The notes below the pieces were generated by a model. It was not told where the DNA came from and made no database searches. It saw nothing but the letters and a program-made list of their open reading frames with translations. From Spirosoma aureum (GTDB lineage: Bacteria; Bacteroidota; Bacteroidia; Cytophagales; Spirosomataceae), in contig NZ_CP050063.1 in NCBI RefSeq assembly GCF_011604685.1, positions 3,680,501-3,744,500 of the forward strand: a stretch of DNA of 64,000 bases, written 5' to 3'. Every line of letters starts with the position of its first letter. Position 1 is the stretch's first letter. Position numbers and translations under genes: made by a program. Shown in pieces: positions 45,128-52,843 of this stretch.

Positions 45128-46780
45128 TTACTGGCCGGTGTTAATCTTTATGTCCCGGAACATGTATGGATTGTCGCTGATTCTCAGTGTTTTTCCGCTG
45201 GCAGTCGTTATGTTCCTGAGAATGACCTCTTTCGTGATGATATAGGGGAATTTTTCCCGGTAGGAACTGTCCGTCAGTTGCGGATTGAAATTGGCAAAAA
45301 TGGCAGGCCCCCGGTAATTTTCCGGATGCCCGGAGTCGTCGATACAAAGATTGTCAATGGTGATTCGTTCCGGCATATAGCAAGTATAGCCGAAATCATG
45401 CTGACCCGAATAGGAGCCGCTTAGTAGGTCAGCACTGATGAATTTACCATCTGCTGGCACGAAAACACAGTTGCGAATGACCAGCTCTCCCTGCCAGCTA
45501 CTCCCATAGTCGGGGCGCAGGTTGACTAGGCTCCTGCCGCGAATGGTCGAATTTTCCACCAGTAAAACCCCGCTGCCAATGGCATTGATCCCCATATGGC
45601 CCAGGGTAGAGTTGCGGATGGTGGCATTGGCAACGCCCTGGTGAGCATCAAACCGCGAGAGGGTACAGTGATCATACAGAAGATTTTTGCAGAAGTTAGA
45701 ACCCAGAATGCCCCAGTATGTATTGTCGTTGATGTCATTGGTCTGGCTGCAATTCACGAAAGATACATTGAGGGCACGGTTGGCAGACAGGTCGTAAGTG
45801 CCCATGGAGACAGGCTTACCGGCGGCACCAATGGTGCTATAGGTTTTGTGCCCAGTCAGGATGGTGTTTTTTACCGTGACATAGGCACAGTCACCAATAT
45901 TGATGAAACCGCCATAGGGTGCACCCTGAGCTTCTTCACCCGTGATGCGGTGCTCTAGCCCCTCAACCAGCACATTGGACCGTCTGATGGCGATGTTTCG
46001 ATCATAATAGGTATACTTTGATTCAGCTTTATTGGCAATAGTGTTGAAATGTCCCCCCGTGATCTTCAGCGGTTTCTCGTCGATAGGCAGCGCGGAGATA
46101 TCCGTAATTTGATCGAAATCCCAGAGGATGGGGGCGTTCCTATCGACGTTACCGTTTTTGTCGACGACAAAAATGTCGGTCTGCGAAGATCCATTATTTT
46201 GGTTGAGCCCAAACCGGATGTAGTGCTTTACGTTTGCATTGGTGACCATGATTAGGCAGGGGCCCGGCAAAGACACGTCGATTTTCTGCTGGTTTCTCTT
46301 CAGGGCTGGTATCAGTTCCAGTTTAAATGGCTTGCGCTCTGAACTGACCCTGAAAACAGACGCATTGCGATTTTGAACCTGCGTGTCGTCAATCAAGAAG
46401 GATGCCGTGTTGAAGTCAGTGTCCGTCTGAATGAGAGCCGTACGCTCTTTGCCGCCAATATAGTAGATGGCTTCCGGGTCGGCTTTGACTAACAGGCCGT
46501 GCAGGTTGGCAAAGGCATGGGTCGCAGCGATCGCGTCCATATCATCGGTTTTGCCATCACCTCTGGCGCCGAAGTCCCCATAACGAATCAGGCCGGCGGC
46601 TTTATATTTACGGACATCTTTTGGGGATACGTTTATCTGCAAGTCTCCGTTTTCATTGGTGTATACCTGGGTTTTCCCTTTTTTAGAGGTGATCAATACC
46701 TGGTCAGGCGAGCCTTTCGTCTGCCCCTGTGTCACCAATGCACCCAGTACTAGGAGGAACGTCAGCAGGCTATCCTTCAT
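45128..46780 (-). CDS. Secreted right-handed beta-helix (pectate-lyase-like) protein
   Basis: About 550 residues from the ATG at 46780 (MKDSLLTFLLVLGALVTQGQ, a signal peptide); an ATG at 46804 would give eight more residues. After a short N-terminal domain, YGDFGARGDGKTDDMDAI is the classic opening of pectate-lyase/phage-tailspike beta-helix enzymes. It is followed by many coil repeats with Asn and Val/Ile ladders (RRSNVLVEGLEHRI, VTVKNTILTG, LLYDHCTLSRF, ATIRNSTLGHMG, LVENSTIRG, LVIRNCVF). The precise lyase or hydrolase activity cannot be told. It stands alone, but the nearby DUF4038 gene and the downstream PUL suggest a role in plant-polysaccharide use. Confidence 0.8.
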   Translation of the reverse strand: MKDSLLTFLLVLGALVTQGQTKGSPDQVLITSKKGKTQVYTNENGDLQINVSPKDVRKYKAAGLIRYGDFGARGDGKTDDMDAIAATHAFANLHGLLVKADPEAIYYIGGKERTALIQTDTDFNTASFLIDDTQVQNRNASVFRVSSERKPFKLELIPALKRNQQKIDVSLPGPCLIMVTNANVKHYIRFGLNQNNGSSQTDIFVVDKNGNVDRNAPILWDFDQITDISALPIDEKPLKITGGHFNTIANKAESKYTYYDRNIAIRRSNVLVEGLEHRITGEEAQGAPYGGFINIGDCAYVTVKNTILTGHKTYSTIGAAGKPVSMGTYDLSANRALNVSFVNCSQTNDINDNTYWGILGSNFCKNLLYDHCTLSRFDAHQGVANATIRNSTLGHMGINAIGSGVLLVENSTIRGRSLVNLRPDYGSSWQGELVIRNCVFVPADGKFISADLLSGSYSGQHDFGYTCYMPERITIDNLCIDDSGHPENYRGPAIFANFNPQLTDSSYREKFPYIITKEVILRNITTASGKTLRISDNPYMFRDIKINTGQ

Positions 46781-47003
46781 CACATGAGTTCGCTTAGTCG
46801 TCATTAATTTGGGTAAAGTGGCTGATTGGAGCAATTTACTCAATGAAATACGAAGCCAGTGGAACGTGCAGGAGTATCGTAGTGATCTTGTCAGACAATA
46901 CGCTTAGTGAAAAAGCCATGTCTAACCTGAATGGACGGGGTAGTTCAGTTTACTGATTTTTTCACTACACTTACTGGCTGAAAGCAAGCGCTTTGTCAAT
47001 CCA

Positions 47004-47792
47004 ATGCCAGACACCTCGATCCCTTCCACGCTGCCCCAACTTCTGGATGGCTATCGAAAGGCAGTCACTGATGGCAACACCAACAGGATGAACGAGTTGG
47101 TTCGGCTTACTTACTACTCGACGGTCATCGAAGGGTCAAGCCTGACCTTCGCTCAAACACGAAACCTGATTCGAAACGGCCAACCGATTTTAGATAAACC
47201 ATTGACCGACCAAGGGCGAATAATTGACCATCACCAGGCCCTGGAGCAGATCCTGTCTATGGCCAGCCAACGCGAACCCCTCAATCGAAACGCTCTCCAA
47301 GAGGTAGCTGCTACGCTGATGGCTCAGTCGGGAGGCTTGATCTATTCCTTATTGAGCTCCTTTGATACCCGTCAGGGAGACTTACGAATTGACTCCGCCA
47401 TGGTCGGTAGGCGGATAGTCGTGGCGGCTCACAAACTGCCCGCAGCCATCGATGAGCTGCTCAAGGGCATCAACACCCGCATCCATCAGCTCCACACCCC
47501 TCGGCAGGTCTATGATTTATCTTTCGAGACTCACTTCCAGTTGTTGACCCTGCACCCCTTTGGAGCGGGCAACGGTCCCATGGCCCGGCTATTAATGAAC
47601 TATGTTCAGCACTACCACCAGTTACCGCTTAGTCAGGTCTATGTTGGTAGCCGAGCGGCATACCTCTCCAGCCTGGAAAGCAGTTGGAGCCAGAAAACGA
47701 CGGTGCCCATTGTGGATTTTATGCATAGCCAGTTGCTAAGGCTGTTGGCAGAAGGCCTTGCCCGGTCGGCTGATGAGCAGGATTTAGATTGA
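47004..47792 (+). CDS. Fic-domain protein with degenerate catalytic motif
   Basis: 262 residues. The inhibitory-helix motif [ST]xxxE[GN] is present as Ser39-TVI-Glu43-Gly44 in the N-terminal region, as in class II Fic proteins. The Fic loop reads HPFGAGNGPMAR (184-195). The catalytic His184 is kept, but the metal-binding Asp/Glu of HPFx[DE]GNGR is Ala188 and the nucleotide-binding Arg is Pro192. True Fic enzymes transfer AMP to target proteins; this one is likely inactive or altered. It converges on the RES/Xre toxin-antitoxin genes with a 16-bp gap. Confidence 0.82.
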   Translation: MPDTSIPSTLPQLLDGYRKAVTDGNTNRMNELVRLTYYSTVIEGSSLTFAQTRNLIRNGQPILDKPLTDQGRIIDHHQALEQILSMASQREPLNRNALQEVAATLMAQSGGLIYSLLSSFDTRQGDLRIDSAMVGRRIVVAAHKLPAAIDELLKGINTRIHQLHTPRQVYDLSFETHFQLLTLHPFGAGNGPMARLLMNYVQHYHQLPLSQVYVGSRAAYLSSLESSWSQKTTVPIVDFMHSQLLRLLAEGLARSADEQDLD

Positions 47793-47808
47793 TCGAGTTA
47801 GGCCTACG

Positions 47809-48387
47809 CTAACCAGTTGACATGGGGCTATAAATCCAGTTATCATTCTCCGCCCAAAAATGTCTTTGTCCTACATCAATTGTAGGTTTTCGTGAACGAT
47901 TGTATCCGACTTTGGCATTGTCCTGGTGCCAGAGTCGACGTTCAATGGGGAAAGGTTCCTGATGGACTACACGGATCCGGCCAAAAGCGGAATGAGCCGG
48001 ATGAAGCAAATAGTTGTAGGACATCGGCACCACCACCGAGGGTACGGCCGCCACTAGCGTGGTGGGTTCAGTCAGCCAATCCTGTAAAATCCACTGGCTC
48101 CGTTCGTAGCTTTCTTCATTCCAGTAAGCAGGCAAGTCGTCCGGCGACCAAGTGGTTAACGAGTCATCAGCCACCTCCAGGGTAAACAGATAGAGTGTAG
48201 GCAACTTGTCGTACTTAACCCGGGGTTTGTGCACTAATGATTCGACCAAGGCCAGTGCAGGCGAGGAGGTCGTATAGAGTAGGGGGTATCCCTTTGGGTT
48301 CCACTGGCCACCCAATAACCGTGCTCCTTCGGTAGCCAAGGGTTCATGGATGTAGTTGGCTTTGACGGTTCGATAAACGGTAAACAT
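47809..48387 (-). CDS. RES-domain toxin (NAD-degrading family) with C-terminal extension
   Basis: 192 residues from the ATG at 48387; the TTG before it is less likely. It is a RES domain: Arg6 in FTVYRT, LLGGQWN (24-30), LYTTSSPALALVESLVH with the catalytic Glu49, and VPSVVVPMSYNYLLHPAHSAF. Family members deplete NAD+ and are held in check by an Xre/MbcA/ParS antitoxin encoded just upstream, as here (a 16-bp gap). Two oddities occur. The usually basic residue of GGRWN is Gln28, and about 39 extra residues follow the normal end FPIERRLW, as if the original stop were lost. Confidence 0.85.
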   Translation of the reverse strand: MFTVYRTVKANYIHEPLATEGARLLGGQWNPKGYPLLYTTSSPALALVESLVHKPRVKYDKLPTLYLFTLEVADDSLTTWSPDDLPAYWNEESYERSQWILQDWLTEPTTLVAAVPSVVVPMSYNYLLHPAHSAFGRIRVVHQEPFPIERRLWHQDNAKVGYNRSRKPTIDVGQRHFWAENDNWIYSPMSTG

Positions 48388-48403
48388 CAAGGTGGCAGGC
48401 TAA

Positions 48404-48813
48404 CTAACCGACAATACCGTGTTCGATGCGCCCCAGCACATCATCCACCAGACCAAACCCGGTCGTTGTGTCGAGTAGAGACAAGGGGGACTGGGTATTG
48501 AGTTCACGAATGGGGGAACGAAGCCATTCGGCCAGTGTCTGGGCATCCTCATCGAAGACATCCAGCCCATGTTGTAACAGATTGGTTAGTAATAGCAGGC
48601 GTTCGGAAGCATCCCGGGCCAGTTTATCGTCGGCTTTGAGCCGGTGTAGGTTGCGCACCGACATGTTCAGAATGCGGGCCAGTTCAATATCGGTCAATCC
48701 GGCTAACTGGGCTACCTGATCCGCTTCTGAAGAAGCATGCCCTGCCGGGATTTATCAATGACGGTGTAAAGGGGGTAAACAGCCGTCGGTGGAAGAAGTG
48801 TTGGGTATGCCAT
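48404..48813 (-). pseudogene. Xre/MbcA/ParS-type antitoxin, frameshifted near the N-terminus
   Basis: From 48697 the frame encodes LTDIELARILNMSVRNLHRL (the helix-turn-helix region) and then the toxin-binding domain (VFDEDAQTLAEWLRSPIREL, SPLSLLDTTTGFGLV and LGRIEHGIVG). It has no ATG of its own, only TTG. In another frame the ATG at 48813 starts MAYPTLLPPTAVYPLYTVID, typical antitoxin N-terminal sequence. A single base missing near 48740 joins them (KSRQG then ASSEADQVAQLAGLTD). Either the antitoxin is broken or the base is a sequence error. The palindromic operator at 48840-48887 precedes the start. Confidence 0.72.
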
Positions 48814-48839
48814 AGCAAGCAGTGCCTTTTTTCATCACT

Positions 48840-48887
48840 ACAACTGCAATATGCCAAGAGTCGTTCATTTTGGCATATTGCAGTTGT
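48840..48887. promoter_or_regulatory. 18-bp inverted repeat, probable autoregulatory operator of the toxin-antitoxin pair
   Basis: The arms ACAACTGCAATATGCCAA (48840-48857) and TTGGCATATTGCAGTTGT (48870-48887) are perfectly complementary with a 12-base spacer. The repeat lies 27-74 bp upstream of the antitoxin start at 48813. Xre-type antitoxins usually repress their own promoter by binding such repeats. Confidence 0.65.
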
Positions 48888-48988
48888 TTTCGCCGTATAA
48901 ATCAGTCCCTTTTTCTGAAAGCTATTGGCCGTTTAGTGGAACGGGAGCGGGGTAGGAGAGCTTATAAAAACTCTCAACCGTGAGCCGA

Positions 48989-50377
48989 TTAGTTGCTGAT
49001 CAAACCCGGAGCCGATAGCTTTAACCTAGGATCATCGAAGACGATCACCCAGTCGTCTTCGGAGGGCGGTGTGATGCCAAACTTTTGACGGGGTTCTGCT
49101 ACGCCAATGCGTAAAGCTTGACCCGAACGGGGATTGAACCAGTGCATAACCATGGGCTGGCCAGTCATCTTTTGCATATTCAAATAGATTGTCCGGTTGC
49201 CTCTCGGAATATACATGATATAACAACTATTGTCAGAAGCTTTGGCCGCGCAGATGTAATCCAGCTCGCCAAAGGTACCCCTGCCCGACAAAATGACCTC
49301 GCTGGTTTGATCGGGCACTAGCTTTTCCCAGGCTCTGGACTCGTACAATCGAAAACACAGAGCGACCTGCTTCATGCCAGTCGTACTCATCAGTGGTTTC
49401 CAGTTTTTGAACCAAAAGCTGGAATTGCCTAGTTCACCTGAACTAAACGAGGTTCCTTTACAGCCGGTTAAAAATCCTTCATACATTTTCCGGCGTATCC
49501 ACTGATTGTTTTCATTGTCGGCATAGTGGGGATTGTCGTGTTCATAACTCATGTCCAATTGAATGGTCATTTTCCCGTTGGCATACTGGATCAATTCTGC
49601 TTTATACTGTGGTCCTTTCTCCATCAGGATCGATTCGGTCCAGACGTATTCGCCGTCGATGTCCATCAATCGACCAAAGACGGGGTGATCCCTCGACCAA
49701 CTGACGCCCTGTTGCATATCGAAATGGCCCGTCCATAAATGCTGCCGATCCATAGATCGAATGCCTTCAATGAGGTTGGTTTCGTAAGCCTGTAAGGGCC
49801 CATCGGCATTGTTATCCCCACCGGCTACCCACATGATGTTTTTGGTGTCTTTATATCGCTTGCCAATAAACTGGCCATATTTCCTCATCTTGATTGTGTC
49901 ATTGTTTTTGCTCTGTATTTCGTCCCACCAGCCCTGGGAAGGATCCGTTCGATAGCCCAGGTACACCGGTACGGCCATCACAAAAAAACCTTTTCGTTCC
50001 GCCAGTTTAAAAAATCGGTCAACATGTTGAAAGTAAGCTTCGTTGGGTGTCGAGAAGTCCCATTGTAGGGTTAAAGGCGAAATGCCTTGCCAGTAGGGGG
50101 GATTGCCGCCCATCTGGGAGGGGGCGTTGCTCAAAACCGAACAAAGTACCGTATTAAAACCTTTTTGGTTGAGACTGTCCAGAAAAGCCGCTTCATCCTT
50201 TTCGGATAAGGCCTGAATTAAGCCCCAGGCTGAAAATTCTTTAATCAGGAATGGCTTGTTTTGACTGTCGACCAGGTAGCGCCTGTTTTCACTGAGCTGT
50301 AGGGGGAACGATACCTGAGGTTGGGCAATAACTCGGCCAAGTGAAACAAGCGCCAGAAGTAAGCATACTATTATCAT
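48989..50377 (-). CDS. DUF4038-type (apiosidase-like, GH140-related) glycoside hydrolase
   Basis: 462 residues from the ATG at 50377 (MIIVCLLLALVSLGRVIAQP, a signal peptide); a TTG upstream is less likely. The N-terminal (beta/alpha)8 domain opens with LSENRRYLVDSQNKPFLIKE and has KGFNTVLCSVLSN, KGFFVMAVPVYLGY and NIMWVAGGDNN, the DUF4038 pattern. An acidic residue in IDGEYVWTES may be catalytic. A C-terminal collagen-binding-like domain covers about 370-455 (HWFNPRSGQALRIG). Relatives remove apiose or other sugars from pectin side chains. It faces away from the PUL but probably belongs to the same nutritional function. Confidence 0.78.
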   Translation of the reverse strand: MIIVCLLLALVSLGRVIAQPQVSFPLQLSENRRYLVDSQNKPFLIKEFSAWGLIQALSEKDEAAFLDSLNQKGFNTVLCSVLSNAPSQMGGNPPYWQGISPLTLQWDFSTPNEAYFQHVDRFFKLAERKGFFVMAVPVYLGYRTDPSQGWWDEIQSKNNDTIKMRKYGQFIGKRYKDTKNIMWVAGGDNNADGPLQAYETNLIEGIRSMDRQHLWTGHFDMQQGVSWSRDHPVFGRLMDIDGEYVWTESILMEKGPQYKAELIQYANGKMTIQLDMSYEHDNPHYADNENNQWIRRKMYEGFLTGCKGTSFSSGELGNSSFWFKNWKPLMSTTGMKQVALCFRLYESRAWEKLVPDQTSEVILSGRGTFGELDYICAAKASDNSCYIMYIPRGNRTIYLNMQKMTGQPMVMHWFNPRSGQALRIGVAEPRQKFGITPPSEDDWVIVFDDPRLKLSAPGLISN

Positions 50378-51062
50378 AGAACAAACTAACTTATTAACCA
50401 AGTTAAGTAAGTGGGCTGAGGGGTTTGTAATCTAGTTCACCCTTGACCAGTATGTTGACTTCCATAAAACTAGTTGAAGGTATTGAAAGTCAAAAAGATC
50501 GTTAAAAACATTCATCTCTCCTCCATTGCCCAAGCAATGTTATTTTCTCGGCATTAACATGATGGACTTTATCCGACAGAACGACTGCCTTCATCGGGAT
50601 TTTGATGCCGACGGTAAAGCCAATGTCGTAGCAATTAGGGTTTGGTATATACAATACATTTGGATACCATATCCTACAAGTTGCGCACTGAGCTCATATC
50701 CGAATTGGACGTTTTCGTGGACGATTCTTAAATTGCCCAAGCCTAAAAAACAGTAGGTTGTAGGGATTGTCAGTTTTAGGTCAGGAGTGATCAATCAGCA
50801 TTACTCTTAATAATGTACTGTCAACTAGGCGAGTCCCTGTAATTACCGATATCAGCCAGTACTTGCTTAATTACATTTCTGCCTAAGAAGCTACAAATTA
50901 CGACCGTCTCTGATTTCAATATAGTTAACAAGGTATAAACGTACTAGAAATCAACCCACTTTTGCATAATTTGTAGAAATCATTTCAAAAAAGTGATAGG
51001 AGGAGCAAGGGTATATGGAAAAAAAAATACTCTTATAGATAAACCCGCTCACTGCCTGTTGC
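50378..51062. other. Intergenic region before the sigma-factor gene
   Basis: No gene recognised. A minus-strand frame from about 50800 to 50433 is open for part of its length but shows no family. The region presumably contains the divergent promoters of the DUF4038 gene and the PUL; ACTTTTGCATAATTTG at about 50959-50974 has a TAATTTG that resembles the Bacteroidota -7 element TAnnTTTG imperfectly. Confidence 0.3.
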
Positions 51063-51800
51063 ATGAACCACCTGACTCCGTTTGAGAATACATCTGACTC
51101 CGGTCGACATCAGTGGCTGCGATCTGGGGATACCGATTCGAATGCATCTCAACCTACATTTGTTGATTCTGAGTTATTCATTAAGCAAACGTTTGAAATC
51201 GATCCCCGAAAGGGCTATGAGTTGCTATTCAAGCGCTATTATGAACCACTTTGCAGTCATGCAGTCCGTTTTGTGTATACCAAAGAGATTGCTGAAGACC
51301 TGGTCATTGAGGTATTTGGTCAGTTCTGGCAAAAGCAACTACAACACGTAGTCACTACCTCTTATCGAGCGTATCTGTTTACCATCGTCCGACATGCCGC
51401 CTTTGCGCACTTGCGAAAAGAATTCGGCCGGGAGATTCCAACAGAAGATTTTTCCGATCTGGTTTCGGATACAACGCCAAGCACGCCACAACAGGAATTA
51501 CAATTCAATGAGTTGTATCTTAAAATTGAACAAGTCATCCGTTCACTCCCTCCTCAAAGTCAGAAGGTATTCATTATGAGTCGGTTTGAGGGGAAAAAGA
51601 ACAATATAGTTGCCGACGAATTACAGATTTCCGTGAAAACGGTAGAAGGACATATTACAAAAGCATTGTCCATTTTGCGTCAGGCACTTCGGGAATATGG
51701 ATGCGTTACGGTGCTGATCACATTCGGTTACTGGATGATTGAGCAAGGGTTAAAGACACTTTTTTCACTCTCATTAGGAACCAGCTCGCTCTACGTATGA
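51063..51800 (+). CDS. ECF RNA polymerase sigma factor
   Basis: 245 residues. Region 2 runs from about 55 to 120 (LFKRYYEPLCSHAVRFVYTK, EDLVIEVFGQFW and YLFTIVRHAAFAHLRK). Region 4 covers about 155-215 (VIRSLPPQSQKVFIMSRFEG and the helix-turn-helix ISVKTVEGHITKAL). It is the Bacteroidota type that works with a FecR-like anti-sigma factor to switch on SusCD genes. The stop overlaps the start of the anti-sigma gene by 4 bp (ATGA). The N-terminal 40 residues are longer than usual, so a later start is possible. Confidence 0.92.
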   Translation: MNHLTPFENTSDSGRHQWLRSGDTDSNASQPTFVDSELFIKQTFEIDPRKGYELLFKRYYEPLCSHAVRFVYTKEIAEDLVIEVFGQFWQKQLQHVVTTSYRAYLFTIVRHAAFAHLRKEFGREIPTEDFSDLVSDTTPSTPQQELQFNELYLKIEQVIRSLPPQSQKVFIMSRFEGKKNNIVADELQISVKTVEGHITKALSILRQALREYGCVTVLITFGYWMIEQGLKTLFSLSLGTSSLYV

Positions 51801-52819
51801 AACCGCTTTTATCGAAACAAACAATCCGGCATCTGTTCGAAGGGAAAACTACGCCGTTGCAGAACACCCTGGTTCAGGAGTGGTTACAGGAGCCTGTCAA
51901 CAAGGAACTATATTTTCAATGGCTGGAAGAGTGGGAGCGTGAGAACACCCAGTTCAAGCCTAACGTGGATCAGGCTTACATCCGCTCGCTGGAATTGGCC
52001 GGGCTTCGCGCTGGCAGCAGTACCGATGCTGGTTTTGTACACGAAACTCCTGAGCGTTCGCTGGGCAATCGAATTCGCTTGTACCAATGGGTTGCTGCCT
52101 GTGCTTTGTTCCTGCTGGGAACATATCTGCTACGTGATTTTTGGTTTTATAAACAGTATGAAACTAGTTATGGAGAAGTTCGGACAATTCTGTTGCCCGA
52201 TAATAGTCGGGTGAGCCTGAATGCCCACTCGACATTAACCATTCCCCGCTTTGGTTTTGGGACCGGCAATCGCGAGGTTCAGTTAACGGGAGAGGCTGAG
52301 TTTGCCATCCAGCATTTACCAGACAACCGGCAATTTGTTGTCCGTACACCGGATCAACTCGAAGTAAAGGTATTGGGTACCGAATTTATTGTTTATAGTC
52401 GGGAACGCGGATCCAAGGTGGTTTTGAACCAGGGTAAAGTTCAGCTACGGTCTCTGGCCAACCTGAAAGCCCAGCCCGTTGTCATGGTGCCTGGCGATGT
52501 GGCCACGTTGTCCACTAAAGGGCAACTCACCCTGCGGCATCAGCAACCGTTATCAACTCACCAGGCCTGGAAACACCATCGGTTTATGTTTGAAAACACG
52601 CCCGTGTCAGAAATAGCGTACCAGATAAGCGAACAGTTTGGCGTCAATGTAGTGGTTTCTGATTCTGTACTGGCCCGGCGAACGTTGGGGGGAACGTTTC
52701 AGGCTCAAACAGTCGACGATGTATTACGCGTAATCGCAGATATACTAAATGCCCGAATTACCCGAACGATTCAACCTGATCAATCGGCAGAAACGTTTGT
52801 ACTAACCCCAGTTCATTAG
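51797..52819 (+). CDS. FecR-family anti-sigma factor
   Basis: 340 residues. The cytosolic N-terminal part (about 1-90) binds the sigma factor; one transmembrane helix lies at about 93-112 (WVAACALFLLGTYLLRDFWF). The periplasmic FecR domain follows (TILLPDNSRVSLNAHSTLTI, VQLTGEAEFAIQH and LGTEFIVYSRERGSKVVLNQ), and a C-terminal DUF4974 domain is at about 255-330. It receives the signal from the STN domain of the SusC protein encoded next. It is translationally coupled to the sigma gene. Confidence 0.93.
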   Translation: MKPLLSKQTIRHLFEGKTTPLQNTLVQEWLQEPVNKELYFQWLEEWERENTQFKPNVDQAYIRSLELAGLRAGSSTDAGFVHETPERSLGNRIRLYQWVAACALFLLGTYLLRDFWFYKQYETSYGEVRTILLPDNSRVSLNAHSTLTIPRFGFGTGNREVQLTGEAEFAIQHLPDNRQFVVRTPDQLEVKVLGTEFIVYSRERGSKVVLNQGKVQLRSLANLKAQPVVMVPGDVATLSTKGQLTLRHQQPLSTHQAWKHHRFMFENTPVSEIAYQISEQFGVNVVVSDSVLARRTLGGTFQAQTVDDVLRVIADILNARITRTIQPDQSAETFVLTPVH

Positions 52820-52843
52820 TTTATTCCCTAACTCTTTCCTTTC

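Noticed and set aside
46906-46969. AGTGAAAAA...TTTTTCACT inverted repeat before the Fic gene
   Set aside because: Only 9 bp, AT-rich and about 40 bases apart; could be chance.
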